A DNA stretch of 64,000 nucleotides, from positions 1,240,001 through 1,304,000 of the forward strand of contig JBAJFE010000005.1 in NCBI GenBank assembly GCA_037903355.1, read 5' to 3'. Below the pieces are notes generated by a model. That model was given only the letters and a program-made list of their open reading frames with translations, did not search any database and was not told the origin of the DNA. Positions 33,960-46,892 of this stretch are shown here, one piece after another. The translations under genes were made by a program, and so were the position numbers. Position 1 is the stretch's first letter. The number at the start of each line of letters is the position of its first letter. This DNA is from Trichuris trichiura (taxonomy: Eukaryota; Nematoda; Enoplea; Trichinellida; Trichuridae).

Positions 33960-36900
33960 TGTCCTAATGATTGAGTAACGCGGCAAGTAAGTCTGATTTA
34001 TACCATGCTACCTACAGTAGTTAATTTAAGCGGTTTTTTCCCAAACTTTTCAACGAAATAATTCGCACCGCGCGATTCCGTTGCCGAGCCGCGTTTCGCT
34101 GCGTTTTTGATATGTTTGTTAGGCAAGCGTTTTTTTCCCTTTTGCGATAAGTCTAAAATGCTTACAGCAGGCAAACAAAAACAGTCAACCGTCGCGTCGT
34201 TATATCTAAGCAAGACAAATTTCCCATCGTCCAACATCTTTCGGGATTCATTGCTGTGCAAACGTTCTTGAACAACTTTTAGAAGAAAAAAACTTAGTCA
34301 CAGAATTAGACGAGTTGGCGCATGTGTCGTGAGTTGTCTTTTGGCAGTTTGCCAGCAAGCTTGGCTTTGTCATTTAGTTGAGTGAGTTCAAAGTAGATTC
34401 GCTCTTCTTCGCTTAGTGGCACTGTTACGTAGGGAGATTTAAAAAAAGGGTCTGCACTCGTTCTTATAAGGGAAGCCGACTTGAAACAATTTTTTTTCCA
34501 ATTCCTGCGAGATCACAGCCGTGTTGTCCGACCGTGAAATTTCTTGTTAATTTGTTCGTGCGCAGGTTTCCCGCTAACGACAAAAACGCATAGGGTTCTT
34601 TCCGGCGAAGTGGAACAGCTCGTTAATTGACAATCCGGCAAACCAGCTCGTTGTCCTCGTTTAAAAAGGTTCGCAATCCTCTTTTTTTTTGCCGCAGCCC
34701 GTAGTTGAAAGTATTCCGTACAAGGCAGAATTTTTAAAGCAGGGGAGGGGGCCATAGTAGGGCGGACGTTGGCAGGTGAAAATTGATCATTCTACTATCC
34801 AAGTTGAAACTTGATTTCCTTGCCTCCCTTTTGAACCAAAATCGACCGGCGGCCAATGTTTCAAATTTCTCGCTTTAATCTTATCAGCACATTTCCATTG
34901 AAACGATCTACCGCGTCCTACAATGCCTATAAAATGACACGACAGGTTGTGGAAGTATTAGCCAAGCGGAAGGTTGCATTTTTCGGCAATCGATATTTTT
35001 TTAAGAAAAAACCTTTTGCTCAAAGGCCTTGGGACCGTTACCGGCGTTGTTTACATTGAAACCTTATTGGTCGAGCCAACTAATCAGGCAGGAAATGTTG
35101 TCAAGGTAGCCTTAACAATTTTCTCACTGTCGGGCAAGGAGGACATTTTGCGCGCGGCGCTGACTTTTTAATAAATGCGACGGACCCGCAAGCGTTCGTT
35201 TGGTAGCCGAATGCATCGCTTTTGATTTATTGGCAATTCCATTATTGGTGGGCGCTTTGGGTTGACGCTATTTTTGTGCCCTTTCGCTTCAGCGTTCGAT
35301 ACAGTTCAATCAGCGCGTCGCAAAATTGACTAGCCGTCGTATTGTCTGTCGAGATCGGCTCTGCTACTATCAAACACAGACTATGAAGTCTGAGCAGCGT
35401 AAATCGAACGATTAATTTGCATTTCCTTTCCTTTTTTGGGACTGCGAAGCGGCAGCCGAAGTTTCTTAACGGCTGAGCTTGTAGTAAGCTCCCTAAGGCC
35501 CATTATTCGATGGGAAAGTCGGGCGCTCATTGGAGGAATTCAAAAGAATCAGCCTTGATAAAAACTATTCTTTTTGTTATAAGCGTCTCAGTTGCCTACT
35601 TATCATTTTATTACGTTTTTAAACGCAGCGTACTGTAGCGACCACGCCTGTATGTTAAGAGGCGTTCAAGGGAACCCTTATATTAGATTTCTTCGAAGTT
35701 GAAAGGGAGGGAGATAGCCTTTCAGCAGATATTAATTATAGTTGTTTTTTTGCCAACTTAGTGTTGCTAGGCTACCGAATATGGATGAGTTCATTTTGTG
35801 CTGACGTCATTGGAAGACAGCGCGCATTTTCTTTCCAAGCGGGTTTATTAGGAACGTGATCCTTTACAGGGCAGAAGAATGACAATGCTATAAAATGTTG
35901 CACTTCGACTTGCAACTCCTTTTAGTGGGTTCAATCAGCTGACAAGGGTGCCAAGCATGTTCTCCTCTCGTTGGAGGCGAGGTATCAAGTCTGCAGTAGA
36001 GCGGGGCGCATTGGGTTTTTGCCAGCCGCAGCTGGTCGCTGTCGGTGGTAAACGTTGATGCCAGTTCGATGAGGAAAAATGCAGCGAAATGCGAAGCGCA
36101 GTATTTCATAAAGGGGGTTGGAAATAGCGACGTATGAATTCACGCAAGTTGGCCCCTTTGCAGAGACGATGTCTCTTTTCTCTCGACTGGTTTTTGCAGC
36201 CATAAATAAATGTTGACATGACGAAGTTGACTGCGGTGGCTAACGATTAGCTGCTTACTAGCTTTGACAGGTTGAAAATTTAAAACTTGTCCTGAGCGTT
36301 CAACTGCCACTTGGGCGCGCCGGTGTGGCGCCGATGGCGGTGACCCATTTGACGAATGGTTGTCTGGCAGAACTGGTGAGGCGGAGTCAGTGCCGGCTTA
36401 ATATACACGGACAATTGATGGGCATTGGCGAACGACGATGACACTTTTGATTGACAATTCTCAGCTGCTCGAGCGGGAAAGCCATGATTTCTGTTCGACC
36501 AAAACGAAAAGAGCATTGCAATGGCCCCTGCGCCGCGCGTGCCCGTTACGACCCGTTGGTTGAATTAGGTCGAGCCGGCTCAACGTCCTTGCGCATAGAT
36601 CATTCTTCAATGAATAATCACCCTGTCCGCTCCGCCCTGTTTGGTCGCCACCATTTCGCGCGCTCTCAACGTGGGCACCGATAGCCAACCTTGTCCGGCA
36701 CTTCATTGCGTAGCGGACCCCCGCCGAGGGGAACACCCAAATTTGGTTGTCGTCGTCGTTTTCATTGTCTCCTATATGGAGACCTGACCTTTCGGCCGGA
36801 TAATTGTTCAAGTCGAGGTACAATGCCGTCTCCACAGGCCAACTGACCTCATTTATATGCTCCTATAGGAGTTCTCGCGAGACTGTGTTGCAACGCAAAG

Positions 36901-38335
36901 GAGGTGTAAATCGTCGCCAAAATTGGCAACTGCTGTGAATTATCATCCTGTCCAAATCCGGGCTGCTGCAGCGAAATTTATTGAACGCGGTAAGGAGCCA
37001 AACAAAAAAGTAAATTGCTTTACATTCATCGCTTATCTCTGCTGTGAACGTCTCTCCCTCTCTCTCTCTCTGCCTCTTTCCTCTTTTGTCGTCCTATACG
37101 CGCGGGCTGCTCGCGTGGTTTCCTAAAATGTCCTCTTTTCGTTTCTCCTCTTAGCGTTTTGGTCGTCAGACGTCTTTTTATTGACAATTTTGCCGCACAA
37201 GCATGCGCAGAACGTAGCTTGTCATTTAGTCGATCAAGCCGAACACTCTTTGTCATTGCTGATCGATGGGCCACTTTGCTTCCACGTAGTCGCGGCAAAA
37301 AGTTGCAATAGGACCTCATCCGGTCCGATCAGCTTGCTTGCGTGATGGATAGGGTTTCCGTTAGGCCCAATAAAAAAGTTTGTTGCAAGCTTTGCCGAGA
37401 GGGCTTTTCAAAGATGGACGCTTTTATTCGTCCTTTGCCGCGTCCCTTCGGGATGCAAGTCCGGCGCGGATGACGTAACTGCCCGCGTTGAGAGGGTGGG
37501 AGGAGCTGGGTTCGCCTTTGTTGCCTTTCGAACTCCCACGGCGACCAGTCACCCTCCCGTTGCGCGCTTTCAATGTCGTTGTTGTCACCCGAGCACGTTT
37601 GCTCACCCGGTTGAACTGTTCAGCAAAAATGGAACGTCCTTGTTGCGCCCTTCCTGTCGCCTATTGTTGCTTTTTTTCTTTTTTTCACTGGCGGTGGCGG
37701 ACACCAACGTTCGAGCGCCTATTGTTCACTGCCAATGGAGTTGCACGGAAATGCACCGACCTCACTTCAGGTCGACCCCATTTTCTGTCGTCTCCGTGGG
37801 CGCAGTAGGGAATTTTTGTCTCACTTTCCAGGTTTCATTGGGTCGTTGTTTTCCTTTTCGTCGTCCGACAACTCAGTGGACGGAAATGTAGCCCCATTGT
37901 GGACATCCGGAAACGCTGACACGGGAAAATTGACAAAGCGGACCAATCGGGGATGCCTTTCCAGTGAGGTCACCTTTTTAACCAGTTTACTCGTTCCAGT
38001 CAATTTTCTCTCCATTCTAAGATATTTAAAGAGTGCGCATATATTTCATCGTTAGTTTTGAAGGAGAAGACAAGTTTTAGCCAGCCGTATGCAACGTCTG
38101 TTATTATACGTCATTCGAGCTTGCGATCCTCCGGCTTAGCCTAAGAGTACATCAATCAACTTTTCGCGCTTTCATCACTGCTCATCGTTAATATTAATAC
38201 GTAGTTCCATGTCGCATTTTACTTTTCTAAGCCAAATGGTTTTCACGTTAAAACTCTTAAGCCTAAACGCAATTGCTTAAGGCTTCGCAGCCAAGGAGTT
38301 GAAGCAGATGTGAAGGGAAAAAGTCCGTTGCTTTC
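33960..38335. other. Unresolved 4.4-kb stretch
   Basis: No gene recognised. Candidate minus-strand fragments with ATG starts are 36461-36835 (opening METALYLDLNNYPAERSG, acidic, with a possible donor near 36,687) and 36280-36516 (ending KWQLNAQDKF), which overlap each other. 36109-35888 (-) opens with a hydrophobic MKYCASHFAAFFLIELAS. A short CT microsatellite lies at 37051-37076. TAC-N-GTA motifs occur near 34,012 and 35,629. These could be exons of a gene with longer introns, but I cannot connect them. Confidence 0.25.
37051..37076. repeat. Short (CT)n microsatellite
   Basis: A CT-rich dinucleotide run interrupted at its start and end. No function claimed. Confidence 0.6.
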
Positions 38336-38833
38336 TTGCTTGCCGCGCAATGTTTACTAAGCCGGCCTAATGCATTACTCTTTCCGCGCTCTTCAATCCA
38401 AGCGCTAAGGAATATAGCTTATTTTGCGGAACGACCAAAAGCATTGTATCCATTTTTGAGCTCATCTCCGACGGAGCGTAGAAGCGGCGGCGATACGACC
38501 AAATTGAGTAGCGCTTTAAAAATCGAACAACCATTTCTAAGTGACCTGTCGCGTTTTGATTCGAAAATAGGCGAAGAGGAGAAGGGAAAAAAAACTTTTG
38601 AGCTCCCTTCTGCTTATCGTTGCTTAAAGTCGCTTAAGTCAATCGCGGCAGTTGAGCGTGAGGTTAATCTTGACGCATTAACGACAGCGAGTCTGAGCAA
38701 TAAGGATTGGCGTCATCTGTTTTCAAACTTTTTCCATTTTTCCTATCGACTTTTGTCATTTTGTTCGTGGGTGTACGCTGGCGCGCGAGGAAAAGTTGAG
38801 GAGAGCCAATTTCGGAACGAAGCTTGCTTGTAG
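38336..38833 (+). CDS. 165-codon open reading frame, hypothetical
   Basis: Among the longest open frames not explained by a known gene. It opens with TTG rather than ATG (CLLSRPNALLFPRSSIQALR is its early text) and ends VEESQFRNEACL. It is Ser/Leu/Lys-rich with a basic, possibly organelle-targeting N-terminal part, but no domain is recognised. The length is somewhat more than I would expect by chance at this base composition. It could be an exon, a decayed gene or chance. Confidence 0.25.
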   Translation: MLAAQCLLSRPNALLFPRSSIQALRNIAYFAERPKALYPFLSSSPTERRSGGDTTKLSSALKIEQPFLSDLSRFDSKIGEEEKGKKTFELPSAYRCLKSLKSIAAVEREVNLDALTTASLSNKDWRHLFSNFFHFSYRLLSFCSWVYAGARGKVEESQFRNEACL

Positions 38834-40758
38834 CTCGCATTCGCTTGCCGTATAGGCCTTTCCTTTTTTTTAGCAGATATACAACAATTTTATTTTTTGA
38901 AACTTTCCGCAATTTCCATGCTTTCGGCAAGAGGACTAATGATTTAGTTGGCATTGCATTTCGTTGCGTCACTTTGAAACGGAAAGAGATTGACTGGCTA
39001 ATTTAAAGTGCAGTATTATTGTCACGTAGAATCTGTGGGCGCCGTAACGCGTTTCTCTCCGTCGGCACATCATTCCGACAAGTAAAAGTCAATCATTCGA
39101 CTGCCGAGTACTGTCAGCACGTCAAAAGATGCTTTTACTTAAATACTATATCCGACTTGAGCATAGCTTGGCGTCAACACGTAGCGTCTGAGATGACGTA
39201 AAGATTTCCATTCATATTTAAGCTGCTTTTAAGAATAACAACAAATTTGTAGAAAATTCGAGCAATTCTCACCTTTTTGTTCGACGCATTTGATTTTTCG
39301 ATGGGAACAGCACTTTCTTGTTTGCGTGTCTTTTCCGCTTAAGGCATTAAGTGAAGAGAGGATGTACAATCGGTTGAATGGAAGTCCATTTGCTTCGCGT
39401 GAAAGCGACAGCTCTCGAAACTGCCCTTCGGCATGTTAATCTTATTTAAAATTTGTGTATTTGCTTCTTCTTAGCGATAAGCCTAAAGTGCGCGCGGTTC
39501 GATCAAGTCGAAAAGCTTAGCGTGTTGGTCTCGTCTTCAAGTTTGACACTTAACCGTCTCCCATTAGCAATTGCACTTTGCGTTAGCTTTTGAAAAGCTT
39601 CCGTACTCCGTTTCTTCAATGAAAATGCGGCGGTTAAATGACGTCATCTTTGCGGTACGAACTAGTAGGGAACAGTAGTTTTCTACGCGATCAACTTTGT
39701 ATTATTTTCTTATTCTATGCCAGCTAAATGCGGTCTGTAATTCTTTTTTGAATATCTTCCCAAATGCTTTACTCGCTTGCGTACACGTGCTATGTTTAAA
39801 ACTAAAATGGACGCCAGTTTTAGCAGTTGAATGGCTGCATTTTTCATTAACTGCAATAATTTGCTTACGCGTCATATGTATTTTTCCATTGGCGACTTAG
39901 TCATCGCCTTTGGCGTGACAATCAGATAAGCAATCGTTAGCGAGAATAGGTCGCACGCGTGACTTGTTCGTATAGGGAGAGAAAGATGATTTTTTTATAA
40001 ATTTTATTAAAAAATGCTCCAAAAAGTCGCGTTTCCATTTTAGACGGGAGAAAACTGGCTGTTTCTTTTTTAAAAGCGACACCATGCCGACTTGGAGCAA
40101 AGCAGCCTTGAAACTACCATATATGTACATTAAAACTGGAACATACGCGCTTGTTACGCAATAATATGTTTTGTACAATTTCCCGCCGCCAAAAGTTCGA
40201 AAGGAAAATGGGATATATTTCAGCGTTCATCATTTTAAAAGCTCTGCCGTTTGATTAAGCATGCGTGAGGTTGGAAAAATTGGAATATCGATTCCAACGC
40301 TTTTCACCCCGTTGTTAGGAGAAAGCGAGTAGGTTTGATTGTTGCCTGCACGCTTGGTCGACCGTTTCGAGCAAAAGCGAATAATTTTTTTTAAAAAAAA
40401 TTGTACGGTATGCGGTTTGGCTTGGCGGATTTGTGGCATAAAAATTGCTTTGATTGCAAAAGGTTGAACAATGGTTGTTCGCGAGATGTGCAACGAGGAA
40501 GAGGCGAAGACACTGGCGCTTTGTTTGTTCGGAATTTTTCTCCCTTCGTTTCAATGGGATGTCTTGTGTGGGTTGACAATTCGTCGGCTGATTAAATAGC
40601 GAACAATTGAAGAGAGCCACCCATTCGCGCATTCTTCAGCCTACGTTGGGTGACTTGTACACAAGCAGAGTTTGGACAGCAGTTGAAATGCCATCCAGCT
40701 AAAGCGGTGGGCCAATACCTGGTCACATGTTCTAAAATCTTAACTTGTCAAGCTTTTG
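38834..40758. other. Intergenic stretch, nothing recognised
   Basis: About 1.9 kb. Overlapping short frames at 39,897-40,632 (-) show no domain. No repeats stand out. Confidence 0.35.
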
Positions 40759-41301
40759 TTACTTAAAGAGAGCTCTTTCACGACGATTGGACATCATCGT
40801 CTCTAGCTGCGCGCTCATCGAAACTTTTAAGCGCAACTCACGCGAAGGCATTCGTTTTTGGAGTAATTCGAAAACTTCTTCCCATTCATCCGTAAGTATC
40901 CACGTTTCAAACACGTAACACCTCTTCACGTCAAAAATAAACTGGCGCAATATCCCATCGTATTCTTAAATACAAAATGATTCTTAATGGTTTTCATATC
41001 CAATAATGGATATGCCGATCGATTCGCTGGTAGGGGCGTTTGCCGAGAGGGTCAAAAGCCCTAGGAAAATTAGATATGAAAAATATCTCGTTACGTTAAC
41101 AAAATTTTTTCTTTTTTCCTTTCGCTTAAGGTGAGACGAGTCGCGTAGCGGTGTTCGGTCAATAAATTGTTGACGCGATGTGTTAACATCTTTTTCGAAT
41201 GTGTAGCTCCATTGTCTGTACGCAGCCGTTGTTTGCAAAGCGATTAATTGAGCTGACCAACGTTTGTCCGCGTAAAAAGGTGGTATGTAAATTTTTGGCA
41301 A
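40759..41301 (-). CDS. Possible unknown gene, exons unresolved
   Basis: On the minus strand, 41301 down to about 41,190 reads MPKIYIPPFYADKRWSAQLI and continues TTAAYRQWSYTFEKD to a possible GTTAAC donor. After a TTTTCCTAG acceptor a frame gives AFDPLGKRPYQRIDRHIHYW before TGA. A further stretch from 40,966 to a TAA at 40759, after a GTATTTAAG acceptor, reads TWILTDEWEEVFELLQKRM and ends NRRERALFK. Each piece looks protein-like but I cannot connect them into one model or name a family. They might be two small genes. PKDCC starts 360 bp away, divergently. Confidence 0.35.
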
Positions 41302-41661
41302 TTACCTTAAGGGTGCGGTGGGCGTCAATTGGATGACGAAATTTTCAAAAACTTTTCAAGCCATTGAGAAAATTTTGTTTGTCAGCGCCCGCCGCAGAGC
41401 TTTATATTATGCGTATATATGTTTCCTCAATTTCTCTGCTTACCCGCGGCCGATGATAAGCAGTGAAATTTCGTCCGAAAATTAGCATTGTAAATAGTTT
41501 TTGACGGTAGGCGAAAAATGCATGCGGAATTTTATGATTAATCACCAGCAGCAGCCGGCTGGAACCGTTTCGATGAAACAGTGATTGCAATCGACTTTTC
41601 ACTATTACAGCCAAGTTGACCCTTGTTGGGCGCATTGTCATGAAGAAGAAGTAGAAGAGAC

Positions 41662-43950
41662 ATGCACAGGGTGTCACGGTTCACGTTTGGCGAGTCGTTG
41701 ACCAAACCATGCGCTATACTAACCCCTGTTGCTGTTATTCCATTGCTGATGATCATACTAGAGCTATTCCTTGGCCCGACGCTTTACCGAGCCGGTCATC
41801 AGCAGACGGCTTTCCTTCGTCGCTCGATGACCACAGACGATCTCGAAAGCACCAGTATGTTTTTCCAACTTGAAAGCGGCATGCAATGGCGCTTCAGACC
41901 GAACGTTCGCGGTTTCAACGCTTCGAAGCCACTTTTGGATTGCGAGCAGATTTCCAGAAGACTTCGTTCGATGGCTTTTTTAACGGACGGATGGATGAAG
42001 ACCGTCTATCATGCTCAACTGGGCAACCGGAGCGTCGCCGTTAAGCTGGTCAATGCCAACGGTGAAATGATGCGTCGATGCTTGGCTCAAAATGGTCCCG
42101 CAGAATCGCTGCAGCATAAATGCAGGGAAACTGTTGGCAGAAAGTTTGTAAAAGAAATCGTGGCGTTGAACCAATTCAGGCATTCAAGCATTATCGAGGT
42201 ACGCGCGCGCGCATTATCTTCTCTTTGAAACATTGCCGTCCGTATCTATTTTACTTTGGCCGATTTTATCAAGAGTTAACTTCGTCTTATGCTTCCTATT
42301 TTGAACTACAATGATTTCTTTAGTAGGAATGTTTTCTTTGTTCCGCTTTGGCTTCTTTTAAAATTCGTTGCTGCAACTGAAGTTTCCAACAGCGCATGTT
42401 TAGCTTGTCTTTATTTCTTCTATTTTCGTTTTATTATTTTTTTCAAGTTGCGACTGCTGGGTTCCTCCAATCGAAATTTCAATTTTAAATTTCCCTCCTA
42501 TCGAGCTGCCATTGGCCAAAACTGTTTTGTTGATTTCTCTACCGTAAGCTGAGGTAAACAGTTGGTCATTCAACGGTTTTTTGGGCAAAACCGTTGAAGA
42601 AACGGCTATGTAAGCATGTTGTATTGTGATTTCAGCTTATTGGCTATTGTATCCCAATGTACCCTTCCGACGAGGGAGGTTTCCAAAGCTTAGCGGTTGT
42701 TAGCGAGCTTGGAGAACCAATGAATTTGGTTCAACTTCTCCAGCTTAGCTGGGAAAGTCGTTTAAAAGTAGGTGGCAACTTTTCTTTGGCATTTGAGTTT
42801 TTAAAAAAACTCTTTGTTTTTCTTAGCTCTTCCTTTCGCTCGTACGGTTGCTGGATTTTCTAGCCAACCATCCCGCTGGTCCAATTGTTCTAAACGACTT
42901 TCGGGCTCAGCAGTTCGTCGTGGTGAACGGCGAATTCAAATTGGTCGATTTTGACGACATTGGTTTGGAAGAGCCGAGTTGCCAAAGTCAGGCCGACTGC
43001 GATGGTCATCTTGCTCGTATAGGCATAGGCAACGCGACTATGTCCGTTCGGTGCATCCACGGCAGTTGCAACGGTAAGCCGGCGGCAAAGGGCGGCAATC
43101 TCCCAGCGCTCATTATATTGTATTTTACGCGCAGGTTTTAACGATGCGGCAAACATCTACAAAACTGTAAAGCATTTTCTCTTTCTTCTCCAACATGGTG
43201 TTCCTCCCTCACTGCAACAACAAGTGGACAACCTGATGACGTCATTTCGAACGTTGTCGCTTCCTTCAAGCTCGCTGAAACGTTTGACAAATGATCTGGT
43301 CGAGAACTATGCTACGGGTCAATATTTTAATAAACGAATGCGTATCGAAAGTTCAGGTAAGCCATCGGTTTTTTGCTTGACGAAAACACAAGTAAAATGT
43401 TTGTGTTGTTTTAACGCTGCGACGTATGTTAGTTTTTGCGTTGCGGTCATTACGTAAAGGAGGTTTTCTTAGGGCGATCATTCTCCATTAAGGCTACCAT
43501 TGGCAAGCGCCATTTCGACATGTGACATGTATTTCATCGTTTGCTAATTTATGCATACGTTTTATTTATTTCAAATGATGAAACTTTTGCCAGTGTTGCT
43601 TGTACAGCGTGGTAAAAAAATATTATTTTCGCGTCAGGTTTCGTCAAGTACTTGCATGCCGATCTGCCATCGTTGCACGACTATCCATGCCGTGACAGCT
43701 ATACGCAGACTGGATGCGTTATCAGCGTGGCCAACTTGCACGAGGCAAAGTACTTATGCTCCATTCAAGTCGGTTGTCTGGCGATCGTTTGGACCGGTCA
43801 ACAATCGTGGACAGGTAGTAGTATGCGTGCTTCAATGAATGTGCTATCGGATGCAATGTTTTAGGGAGAAAAGTTGTCCATTTTAAAAGCAATTTCACTA
43901 ATGCAGTGTACAGTCCAGAGACTGCTGTTTACGTTAAACTTTCCCGGTGA
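41662..43950 (+). CDS. pkdcc: Secreted tyrosine kinase PKDCC/VLK homologue
   Basis: Six exons close in frame into 466 residues (human PKDCC 493): 41662-42198, 42636-42767, 42827-43073, 43135-43356, 43638-43814 and 43865-43950. A signal anchor at about 20-38 (VAVIPLLMIILELFL) fits a Golgi/secreted enzyme. Family text includes LLDCEQI, the VAVKLV lysine, FVKEIVALNQFRHSSIIE, SELGEPMNLVQLLQLSWESR, LNDFRAQQFVVVNGEFKLVD in place of HRD, and FDDI in place of DFG, as is usual in VLK. The Cys-rich C-terminal part (NIYKTVKHFLFLLQHGVPPS; YPCRDSY; CLAIVWTGQQ; VYSPETAVYVKLS) matches PKDCC to its end. VLK phosphorylates secreted proteins on tyrosine. Intron 1 is 437 bp and the donor GTACGCGCGCGCGC is CG-repeat rich. 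Confidence 0.93.
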
Positions 43951-45900
43951 CCGCCGGCAGTTTGAACCCTGCGCACCACTGACACGTGCGAATCTCATTT
44001 TTCCAACGTAAAGCACAATTAATGTACGGTTTTCTTGGTGCTTGACGTTATAAAATGCTAGCGATGCCTTTCACTTGTTGTGGCCGTAAGCCTAAGCGCA
44101 ACTTAAAATTTTAATTCTAAAAATATTTCTACTTTTCTGTCTACTCGATGCCTTGGAGTGCTCGTTGCATCCGTGTGATATTTGAACGAGCAATTAGTTT
44201 GAGTTGCGCATATTCGTTTAAGTAATAAGACAAGTGAGCTTTTTGCAAAAGACTTTACATTTCGCATTCTTTAGTCTCCAAAAAGGAGGTAATTTCTTCG
44301 TCTTGCGTTGTGGCCACTTTTTAAACATATCCGCTTTCTATTGACAGTGCAGTGTAAGCACTTTAAATTTAAACTTTATGTACAAACTGATTCTAAATGT
44401 GGAATTTAAACGTGCCTACAATAACGAAGAAACTATTCCGAGCAAGAATGCTCAAGAAAGACTTCGCCGGCTCGTTACGACGTAGCGTTGTTAGCTCTTT
44501 GCTGTTAAGATATGTCAAATTGATCTCTTCGTGCTTCGATCTTCACAAATGAAGCCAAAATAAGCGATAGAGTGCGTTACGCGAAATTTCATTTTTCCTA
44601 CCAATTTTTGAAGCTCAGAAATGGTCGTGAATTTTTCGTTTTATCACGCGCTTGCTTTTTAAATATGCGCGATGTAAGGAATTTCGATTGGTCAATCTTT
44701 CATTAGAAGTAATGATTTTTTGAATAGTAAAATAGGATTTTCGTTTCACCTAATCTGTTATTCACCGGAAAACTGCGGCCGCGTCAACTGCAAGAATTAT
44801 AGGCAATGCATTGCTGCTTAAGCAGTTCATCTAAATCGCAGCGTATTCAAACAGTTTTATACAACTGATTTTATAGTGCCGCCATTATGGGAATGGTTGT
44901 TTTAGCTACAGCTTCAAGCATGAATGAGCGGATGTCATTCCAACTTAAGACTTGGTGGAGCTTCAACAGAGCTCCATTGTATTCTTAGACAGTAGATGAA
45001 TGGAATACCTTTATATTGTCAAGATAGTTGTCAAATTTTAAATATCCTAATTTGTAAAGTCACTTTTCTTTGATCTGTGCATAATCGGAACACATTTTAC
45101 CGTACCTAGGAACCTGAAAGCCATTGTTTTTTCTACTGTACGGCGTCAGCAAAGGAAGGTGTAACATTGAATTTTATTCGTGCACTTTACGGGCGTCACA
45201 CTACGACGACAGGTACGTTTATTATGGAATAGTAAATTTAAAAAAATATAAGTGTTAAAACTTTATTTCTCTTAGCAACGTGTTGGTTGAATGCTCAAAT
45301 TCAAAAAGAAACGTAGCTGCTCAGACAGACAGCGTCTGCGTTGGTTCGCGGCTTGTACTGTAGTAAGTTTACAAAAAATGAAACATTCGATTAGTAGGTT
45401 ACTTTTTTGCGAATAAATAAAAACCCGCGTACACATTTTGAAATCTACTTGAAGTATTAAAACTATCAAAATTGAAAGTAACGGCAGTGCATATATGGTT
45501 CAGAGGTTAAAAGTTTGGAAAAGGATCGTGATTAACAATGTAATCTTATCGGTTTATGCTTGCCCATGTCTATAGGCCTCATACAGGTAGAACGTCTGCA
45601 GCGATAACGACAGACGAAGATCGCTTTTACTTCGAATTTGAATGTTAATGTAATTATGATAGGCTTAATACTGCTTTAACCCTTTGAAGTCACTGGTTTA
45701 GTCTTGCTGTTCTTTTTTGGTGCTAATGAAGATTATACACTTAATTAAGAAGACAACGCAGTAGATCTGCGAAATGAGTATACAAATAGGGCGTCCTACA
45801 GCAGTTTTCGCAATAAAGCGGATATCTTGTGTGGAATGCTTTGACCATGCTCTTTGTCTAATCCATAAAGCGCACATTTACTTTATCATAGATTGGCGCC
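43951..45900. other. Gene-poor AT-rich stretch
   Basis: About 1.95 kb beyond PKDCC with no open frame of note. It begins the repeat-rich right third of the window. Confidence 0.4.
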
Positions 45901-45904
45901 ATTA

Positions 45905-46010
45905 TCATAGATTGACGCGGAAGAAGAGCACGATCTCCTGCAATAGTGGCTGTCCATCGTTTTCTCGCTCAACGGTGAAAATAATTTTTCCACGAAAATG
46001 AGCATCCAGA
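45905..46010 (-). mobile_element. Penelope-like element fragment (decayed)
   Basis: The minus strand reads LDAHFRGKIIFTVERENDG before degenerating, parallel to the segment of Penelope-like reverse transcriptases that runs ...KFTxExExDGxLPFLDV. The LPFLD itself is lost (QPLLQE here). It has no start codon and no intact downstream domain. Related fragments lie at 46893-47186 and 50617-50714. Assignment is by eye. Confidence 0.4.
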
Positions 46011-46061
46011 AACTGTAGTGAAATGTCCTCGTTGCTGTTGGAAACTATCCTGCCTAGCATA

Positions 46062-46175
46062 AAAGCATATTCCTTTTAGCGGAAAAGTGTACTGGTTCTT
46101 TGTTCTTACAGTGAAGAAGCTATTTTCACCAAGAAAACGAAAAACCAGTACACTTCGCTAATAAGAATATGCTTT
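46062..46175. repeat. 114-bp foldback (near-perfect inverted repeat)
   Basis: The arms at about 46062-46107 and 46131-46175 are nearly complementary over some 44 bases, sharing AGCATATTC, TTTAGCG/ATTAGCG and AAGTGTACTGGTT, around a short loop that itself contains GTGAA/TTCAC. A transcript would form a long hairpin. It could be a foldback/MITE-type element or a small-RNA precursor. No flanking target duplication was found with confidence. Confidence 0.7.
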
Positions 46176-46892
46176 CGTTGTACTTTTCCTTTTGCTTGTT
46201 GGAGAAGTAATATTATTTGGAGAATAACGTCAATTGGTACACTCGCGAATAGGCTTCAATTGAATCTTTACGCTTCAATTTTTTGAATTGAACGTGGGGC
46301 GATTTCAACATGACGCGGCGTTAAAATGAGACATTTGCAATTGAGCTTCAAAAGTTGCTTAGATAAACGGAATGACATCGATTTGTTGTTTCTAATATTT
46401 GCTTCTTGCGTTGAGCTTTGGAGGTTTCTCGCGTCCGTCAATTCCTGTTGAATCAACATTTACGGTAGGGTACAGTTAGCCCTGAAAACTTTATTTAATA
46501 AAAAGATATTTAAAAAAACATCTTGCATCATTCTGGACAGTGTAATAGTTGAGCCATTTTCATGATTGTTTCCTCTGAATGATTAATTTAATGAAATTTG
46601 TAGAAGAACTGCTTTCTTTAACGGTTTTTGGAAAAATGACATTTTGAAAAAAACTTATCCCTTACCCTGCTCTACACTGCGGTATCTGAGTCGTTTCGCA
46701 GACTGTTTCAAATGAATAATCGGCTTTACGATGTTCGTGGAAAGCTCATTTTCTTTGAAGGTCTTTTATACGTAATCAGTTTCTCATCAATAAAATCACT
46801 GTCACGTAATGCCGTTGCGCGATCTCCCATGTCTTCGAGGGTTCCTACCGTAACGGACTGTCTTAGATAAGATTGGAAGATCAGATACCTTT

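Noticed and set aside
11654..34701. Shared 17-mer TTTTTTGCCGCAGCCCG at 11,654 and 34,685
   Set aside because: No similarity beyond it; one such match, helped by a T-run, is not convincing in 64 kb.
43955..43985. GGGTTCAAAC on the minus strand as a tRNA B box
   Set aside because: No A box or cloverleaf upstream.
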